Below are positions 7,901 to 10,719 of a DNA stretch of 10,719 bases, one piece after another. This DNA is from Cylindrotheca closterium. Its lineage: Eukaryota > Bacillariophyta > Bacillariophyceae > Bacillariales > Bacillariaceae. Each line of letters begins with the position of its first letter. The first letter of the stretch is position 1. The stretch covers positions 1 through 10,719 of the forward strand of contig CAKOGP040002034.1 of the NCBI GenBank assembly GCA_933822405.4, in the 5' to 3' direction. A model generated the notes under the pieces. The model searched no databases, was not told the origin of the DNA, and saw only the letters and a program-made list of their open reading frames with translations. The translations under genes and the position numbers were made by a program.

Positions 7901-8697
7901 AGAATGTTATTCCTAACATCAGGGCCAAATTTCCGCGGGATAATCGTCTTTGTCGTGTTTTGGCCTTGACGCTGCTGTATGCTTGCATGCACGAAGACAT
8001 CCTGGTGCCGCCTGGTATTAAGAGTCGTGTTCGAACTGCCTATGGCGAACTGAATCAGGATACACAACAACCAGTCGAGAAAGTGCCCTTATTTGTGCAT
8101 AGGAGGGATGACCAGTTGATGATTGATGAAGCCATTATTATAGACGGTGATGGGAGCACTGGTGCTGGTGGAGGTGTGGTGGCAGGGAACTCGACTTATG
8201 ACTTGTTCCAAAGCATCCAGATAAATATCCAGCAACTACAACAGCAATTGAACAATGTTGCTGCTCGATCTGATACAAATTTTTCAGATTTGAGAGCCTA
8301 CATCCAGCATCGCGATCGAATTCTAAACAACAATATTCGTGCTTTTGGCGGAACAATTGAAGGTGGCTTGCAAATCCAACAAGCAAATGCTGGTCGCAGA
8401 CTACTGCCGCTTGCAGCAAGAGGAGCAAATGTGGATGTGGGTCCCGTCGAAGCTGCGAACATGGCTATTCTATCGGGTAATCCCAGGTCATTATACGGAC
8501 TCTGGCGGGAGTATCAGCATGGGATTGCTGGTCGGAAGCCTGCACGTTATTTCACGGCAACAGAACGAAACTGTTCTCGTCAAATGAAGCAAAAGTTCTA
8601 TCGTAGGAAGCAAGTCTGGGATACAATTTCACGACTGGTTGCAAATGGGCACACTGTTCAATCCGCGATTGAACGAATTAAGCAGGTGTACGGCTAG
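4978..8697 (+). CDS. Crypton-like tyrosine recombinase with triplicated C-terminal module
   Basis: This 1239-residue single-exon ORF encodes a transposase that would cut and rejoin DNA through a 3'-phosphotyrosine link in the nucleus. Residues 40-160 resemble an N-terminal core-binding region. Residues about 185-371 are the tyrosine recombinase domain with candidate catalytic residues R201 (IIARTDDIVHF), a lysine among K224/K226/K231, H324 and R327 (THSQRK, the HxxR motif), W350 (RGRW) and nucleophile Y364 (VDRYID). Then come three tandem copies of a 286-residue unit (372-657, 658-943, 944-1229), each with a Gln-rich coiled-coil-like stretch and a GCR1_C-like DNA-binding part (LYGLWREYQHGIAGRKPARY ... 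FYRRKQVWDTI). The tail AIERIKQVYG (1230-1239) completes only the last copy. Recombinase plus GCR1_C is the layout of Crypton elements; a stramenopile-type Crypton is likely. One unit would give 667 residues. The ATG at 4978 is the first in frame. A DIRS/Ngaro origin is less likely because no reverse transcriptase is present. Confidence 0.85.
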   Translation: MDNAVMMEEEAANSDHLDAGRRRFAPPEDEATWHMPTDDERYRPYITSLMNFFHDPDPPYTKDTVFTRSQLLGINPTVIKRWLVNKAYGKEEYDRKRDVPQGARASLLEMMKKAVSYFMTNRAVAWVNGAGNPTRHASVHEVIADVKKAEARHQGRSSQATRPLREPEFRKSLEMLKRKSDWNSQYKYSIMSLWQFAIIARTDDIVHFEVTHPRGNPKFPFTLKLKVFWSKNINEERQCPDQILLGPMDDDICILINLSIYLESYLEQFPQAVLLFTEDLELANDAATERLKARYRSALRSTWNTAEFKSTIDESDFGLKIGTHSQRKLPATYASNKGCSKPEIEIRGRWQGEAGKGPKVVDRYIDRKHEYIDGKVAAALCIGGPVKYKLKEGVELPVEWLYENVIPNIRAKFPRDNRLCRVLALTLLYACMHEDILVPPGIKSRVRTAYGELNQDTQQPVEKVPLFVHRRDDQLMIDEAIIIDGDGSTGAGGGVVAGNSTYDLFQSIQINIQQLQQQLNNVAARSDTNFSDLRAYIQHRDRILNNNIRAFGGTIEGGLQIQQANAGRRLLPLAARGANVDVGPVEAANMAILSGNPRSLYGLWREYQHGIAGRKPARYFTATERNCSRQMKQKFYRRKQVWDTISRLVANGHTVQSIDGKVAAALCIGGPVKYKLKEGVELPVEWLYENVIPNIRAKFPRDNRLCRVLALTLLYACMHEDILVPPGIKSRVRTAYGELNQDTQQPVEKVPLFVHRRDDQLMIDEAIIIDGDGSTGAGGGVVAGNSTYDLFQSIQINIQQLQQQLNNVAARSDTNFSDLRAYIQHRDRILNNNIRAFGGTIEGGLQIQQANAGRRLLPLAARGANVDVGPVEAANMAILSGNPRSLYGLWREYQHGIAGRKPARYFTATERNCSRQMKQKFYRRKQVWDTISRLVANGHTVQSIDGKVAAALCIGGPVKYKLKEGVELPVEWLYENVIPNIRAKFPRDNRLCRVLALTLLYACMHEDILVPPGIKSRVRTAYGELNQDTQQPVEKVPLFVHRRDDQLMIDEAIIIDGDGSTGAGGGVVAGNSTYDLFQSIQINIQQLQQQLNNVAARSDTNFSDLRAYIQHRDRILNNNIRAFGGTIEGGLQIQQANAGRRLLPLAARGANVDVGPVEAANMAILSGNPRSLYGLWREYQHGIAGRKPARYFTATERNCSRQMKQKFYRRKQVWDTISRLVANGHTVQSAIERIKQVYG
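6091..6948 (+). repeat. 858-bp tandem unit, copy 1
   Basis: The unit starts with attgatgggaaagttgcggc, seven codons after the catalytic Tyr364 codon. It is exactly 286 codons, so it does not shift the frame. It encodes the region after the recombinase active site: IDGKVAAALC, a middle helical segment, an acidic/Gly-rich linker (IIDGDGSTGAGGG), a Gln-rich helix (about 501-521) and the GCR1_C-like segment (about 594-657). This is the only copy joined to the recombinase domain in the ancestral way (preceded by RKHEY). Confidence 0.95.
6949..7806 (+). repeat. 858-bp tandem unit, copy 2
   Basis: Its period to copy 1 is 858 bases. No base difference was noticed, and the translations in all frames, including antisense ones, are the same. 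It follows HTVQS of copy 1 directly and lacks both the ancestral upstream context (HEY) and the ancestral C-terminal tail (AIERIKQVYG). Confidence 0.95.
7807..8664 (+). repeat. 858-bp tandem unit, copy 3
   Basis: It appears identical to copies 1 and 2. It alone continues into gcgattgaacg and the natural tail AIERIKQVYG before the TAG stop (8695-8697). The C-terminal GCR1_C-like domain is therefore complete only here. Confidence 0.95.
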
Positions 8698-9082
8698 AAT
8701 GTCTCAGTCACCAGGATAATCGATGGAATCATACGAGACAAACGGCAATATGGTGGACCTCATCCAAATCTAGTGTAACAATTGAATTAGTTTTATGAAT
8801 ATGGTTTACATAGTATGGTGTAATTGCTGCTTGATTGCTTGCTTTTATGTAGCGATATTGTAGACGGAAAGTTCACTGGTATTTTGTCTTGTTCGATTTT
8901 CCTCTTTGATGTGTTTCCAGTTTGTTTGGTTTGGGTGAGCATTTTGATTGGCTGGAAATGTGCCAGTGGCTAGAAAGGTGCGACATGCGTACATAGTGTA
9001 CCATGTTATACGAGTAACATAATGCGTACACATAGATCGACGGTATTACCACAGTAGTTGCAGGAACAGGTTTTTGCCAAAA
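8698..9082. other. Crypton 3' flank / 3' UTR
   Basis: There is no gene here. The interval should contain the Crypton 3' UTR and perhaps its right end. I see no AATAAA signal. A near-duplicate pair, atgcgtacatag (8985-8996) and atgcgtacacatag (9022-9035), flanks the palindromic site at 9003-9022. Confidence 0.45.
9003..9022. repeat. Palindromic site, possible right Crypton recombination site
   Basis: atgttatacgagtaacataa has inverted 6-bp arms (atgtta 9003-9008 and taacat 9015-9020) around a 6-base spacer. It matches the site at 4604-4623 at 16 of 20 positions, with all four differences in the centre. The direct repeat atgcgtaca(ca)tag lies on both sides of it. It is a candidate end of the element; a chance match is not excluded. 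Confidence 0.3.
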
Positions 9083-9120
9083 ATTCCCACAACTATTTTT
9101 TTTAAAGTAGTTGTGGGAAT
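9083..9120. repeat. 13-bp perfect hairpin
   Basis: attcccacaacta (9083-9095) and tagttgtgggaat (9108-9120) are exact reverse complements around a 12-base T/A-rich loop. The right arm doubles as the left inverted repeat of the unit that follows. Confidence 0.85.
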
Positions 9121-9315
9121 CGGAAAAATCAAATCGTTTGGCAAGAGAAAAAAACGTTTGGCTACCGTAGAGAAAAAATTGTTTGGCTACCGTAGAGAAA
9201 GAATCGTTTGAAAAAAGTTGTTGAGGAAACAAATCGTTTGGGATAGGCAGTGGGAATCCCCGGATTTCTCCCCTAGTTGCGAGATTTCCCCACAGCTCAA
9301 TTTTCCCCACAACTA
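9108..9315. mobile_element. Short TIR-bounded unit with internal GTTTG repeats
   Basis: It begins tagttgtggg (9108-9117) and ends cccacaacta (9306-9315), a perfect 10-bp inverted pair. A further near-match lies inside (ccctagttgcgag about 9271). Between them gtttg recurs at 9136, 9156, 9181, 9206 and 9236, at spacings of 20, 25, 25 and 30 bases; two of the units share gtttggctaccgtagagaaa. It has no coding capacity. I see no clear target-site duplication, so a miniature transposon is only one explanation; a local hairpin/minisatellite is another. Confidence 0.4.
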
Positions 9316-9333
9316 GTGTCTATTCTACCGCGC

Positions 9334-9365
9334 GCCTCATATGAGGCATATGCCTCATATGAGGC
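9334..9365. repeat. 32-bp perfect palindrome
   Basis: The 14-bp palindrome gcctcatatgaggc occurs at 9334-9347 and 9352-9365 with atat between. The whole 32 bases read the same on both strands, so it is both a direct and an inverted repeat. Confidence 0.9.
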
Positions 9366-9836
9366 AGCTTTTGACAGTCCTACCTAACTACCATAAACAT
9401 GTTTAACAAACCTCCTGCTTTAAGAGCGTATTCCTTGGTATTCAATCTTTCATGTTTTCTATGGGGTCACTGGCTGAAAATTGAAAGATATTCTTCGTCA
9501 AAGGTGCTTCAATGCGCTTTCGTGTGCAAAAAAAAATGACATCATCACTGCTGTGTCCCACAAAAGGCTGAGGACTAACTTAGGCACAGTAGCGATTGAA
9601 AGATTGCTAAAAAGATATTATGAGCTTAATGGAGAACTACTTCCCTGGGCAGAACGCGATAGCCATACTGACATCAGAAGAGAAGGTGTGTACTGGAGAC
9701 ACACAACTCCTACTGCAGTCTTGATAAGTTGTATTTGTCAGACTGTCGCCCCCTCATTGCCATGTCACTGTCAGCTCGTAGCATAGGTAATAGATGTACT
9801 CGACATTTGGCAAAATTGCTTTTGACAAGACTACTG
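9366..9836. other. Unassigned region with an orphan open frame
   Basis: A plus-strand frame open from 9478 to 9786 reads in part LRTNLGTVAIERLLKRYYEL and LLPWAERDSHTDIRREG. It looks somewhat protein-like (helical, charged) but has no ATG near its start and ends in low-complexity Cys/Pro sequence. It could be an exon or a decayed transposon piece. I do not recognise the family. Nothing else is evident in the interval. Confidence 0.3.
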
Positions 9837-9950
9837 TGGACATGCTGAGTAAGGGGGCGTTTGTAGAAGTACTCATATCAGAGTAATCGATGTTCATTCG
9901 ACTGATATGATTCGACTAGTTGGACTAGTGGACTAATGTGAGCCACGACA
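9837..9950 (-). mobile_element. Probable 3' LTR start of a Ty3/gypsy element
   Basis: Read on the minus strand, the gypsy integrase stop is followed by about 85 bases, then a purine-containing stretch (cttgggtggcagaa) and tgtcgtggctcacattag starting at 9950. A TG start just after a purine-rich tract is what a 3' LTR should look like. The start contains clustered actagt words. The far end of the LTR is not defined; the listed limit is arbitrary, and no 5' LTR is in the window to compare with. Confidence 0.4.
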
Positions 9951-10035
9951 TTCTGCCACCCAAGGTTATCCTCTAGATTCCAGAGGACCCGACGCGGGAG
10001 ATAGAATGGAACCTCGCAAGTAGGATGAAACCACT

Positions 10036-10341
10036 TCATCGTCGGTAAGGTTTGACTCGTCGTAAGGAGACGCGTTCAATTACATGAGGAGCAAGTCGAA
10101 TGGTAAGGGCTACATTAGAGTGAACTCGTTCAATACGATATGGTCCATCGGCTCGATGGTTGAGCTTGTTTGGCTTATAGCAAAGCTTTAGAACTTCCTG
10201 GCCGGTCTGATAATCATAAGCAAATTGGCGACGATTGGCTTGTATCAATTCTTTGCCAATGAGCTGTTGTCGATGTTGTTGAATGAGCTGAAGGTCAGCT
10301 TGCATTGGAAGATCTAGGATCATGTCATTGTTCCTATTTGA
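10036..10341 (-). pseudogene. Ty3/gypsy Pol fragment: integrase C-terminal end
   Basis: The minus-strand frame encodes the last roughly 100 residues of a gypsy polyprotein. It contains NDMILDLPMQADLQLIQQ, then YDYQTGQEVLKL, GPYRIERVHSNVALTIRL and the ending ERVSLRRVKPYRR-stop. This is the SH3-like C-terminal domain of the integrase that holds retroelement DNA during insertion. The frame is closed upstream by a TAA at 10342-10344, and no reverse transcriptase, RNase H or integrase catalytic core precedes it, so this is a 5'-truncated remnant, not an active element. Confidence 0.8.
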
Positions 10342-10456
10342 TTAATGTTTGGCTTGAATTGATGATTCAATCACAAAAGTAAGTTCAACCTTGTTTACAG
10401 AACTTGATTCGACCTCTACAACGATTCTGTGTTGGATACAGTACTTTGGGACATAT
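10342..10456 (-). other. Junction between gypsy and copia remnants
   Basis: On the minus strand the copia-like protein similarity stops after TASP (about 10457), and the gypsy similarity begins near 10341. The intervening roughly 115 bases continue the copia frame without similarity to a stop at 10385-10387. They end near ttgaatcatcaattcaagcc then aaaca, which resembles the 3' end of an LTR (ending in CA). It may be a leftover LTR from a third insertion. I see no target duplication. Confidence 0.3.
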
Positions 10457-10719
10457 TGGACTTGCAGTGTCCTCTCGCGATAACCATTCACGAGTTCCAT
10501 CGCCTCGGAATACTAGGCGACCTTTAATTGTCTTTTCGAATTGCTTCTCCACGAGTAACATCATTGCTGATTGGGCCTTCTTTTGCTCAGATGCGGTCAT
10601 GTCTTTCACAAATTTGGGAGTGAAACAATCTCTCAGGAGCATTTGTCTCAATTCCTTATCCACAGCATCCTTTCCATCATCACCAAACTTCTTCAGTCCT
10701 TGATTGATGTAATACTGTT
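10457..10719 (-). pseudogene. Ty1/copia Pol fragment: start of reverse transcriptase
   Basis: The minus-strand frame is open from the window edge. It reads YYINQGLKKFGDDG, then DKELRQMLLRDCFTP, MMLLVEKQFEKTIKGRLVFRG and REWLSREDTASP. This is the beginning of the copia-type reverse transcriptase domain (RVT_2), where the conserved K-R-T-IKGR and ASPT-like blocks precede the catalytic region. The conserved continuation after ASP is missing and the frame ends at 10385, so the palm with its catalytic aspartates is absent from this copy. The N-terminal part of the polyprotein would lie beyond 10719. Confidence 0.75.

Noticed and set aside
6163..8587. Repeated antisense and alternative-frame ORFs of 63, 96 and 82 codons recurring every 858 bases
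   Set aside because: They are shadows of the triplicated unit. Each lies inside the Crypton coding frame and repeats only because the DNA repeats.
6091..8664. CRISPR array or protein solenoid repeats
   Set aside because: The units are 858 bp, contiguous and without spacers, and each holds several different segments, so this is a segmental duplication of a multi-domain module.
4978..8697. Reading the recombinase as a bacterial or phage integrase
   Set aside because: The GCR1_C-like region, the neighbouring intron-containing gene and the LTR retrotransposon remnants all point to a eukaryotic Crypton.
8873..9310. Minus-strand ORF of 145 codons
   Set aside because: It crosses the hairpin, the GTTTG repeats and the Crypton 3' flank. 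Its Phe/Ser-rich composition follows from the repeats.
10404..10703. Plus-strand ORF of 99 codons
   Set aside because: It is antisense to the copia reverse transcriptase fragment, which is the reading supported by conserved motifs.

Overview
This is a stretch of nuclear DNA from a eukaryote, most likely a diatom or a close stramenopile relative. Three things suggest this: a secretory FkbM-type methyltransferase gene with one short GTAAGT...AG intron, a Crypton-like tyrosine recombinase transposon, and fragments of Ty1/copia and Ty3/gypsy retrotransposons resembling those common in diatom genomes. Nothing bacterial is visible (no operons, ribosome binding sites or rRNA/tRNA genes). The species call is inference from protein style, not from a marker gene.

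Layout. Bases 1-2695 are gene-poor and contain old degenerate repeats (about 330-1130), two compact tandem duplications, a 77-base purine-rich run and otherwise unrecognised decayed sequence. Bases 2699-2899 look like a 201-bp miniature inverted-repeat element flanked by TA. Bases 3114-4127 hold the one clear host gene, a 317-residue FkbM-family methyltransferase in two exons. Bases 4128-4977 are intergenic and rich in small perfect palindromes, TGACG motifs and short direct repeats. Bases 4978-8697 are one long ORF (1239 residues): a tyrosine recombinase followed by a GCR1_C-like DNA-binding region, the hallmark of Crypton DNA transposons. Its whole post-catalytic part is present as three tandem, apparently identical 858-bp units in frame. 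Bases 8698-9480 hold the Crypton 3' flank, a hairpin, a short-TIR unit with internal GTTTG repeats, and a 32-bp perfect palindrome. Bases 9481-9786 contain an open frame of unknown meaning. Bases 9787-10719 are a mosaic of retrotransposon remains on the minus strand: a probable gypsy LTR start, the C-terminal end of a gypsy integrase, a junction, and the start of a copia reverse transcriptase that runs out of the window.

How the parts relate. The FkbM gene is independent of the mobile DNA around it. The Crypton is the most interesting object. Its catalytic residues look complete and its reading frame is open, but it carries three copies of the C-terminal DNA-binding module, which would make an unusual 1239-residue protein instead of the 667 residues expected from one copy. 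Exact identity of the copies means either a very recent expansion or an assembly error. A pair of similar 20-bp palindromic sites (4604 and 9002-9003) brackets the Crypton and could be its recombination ends; this is a hypothesis.
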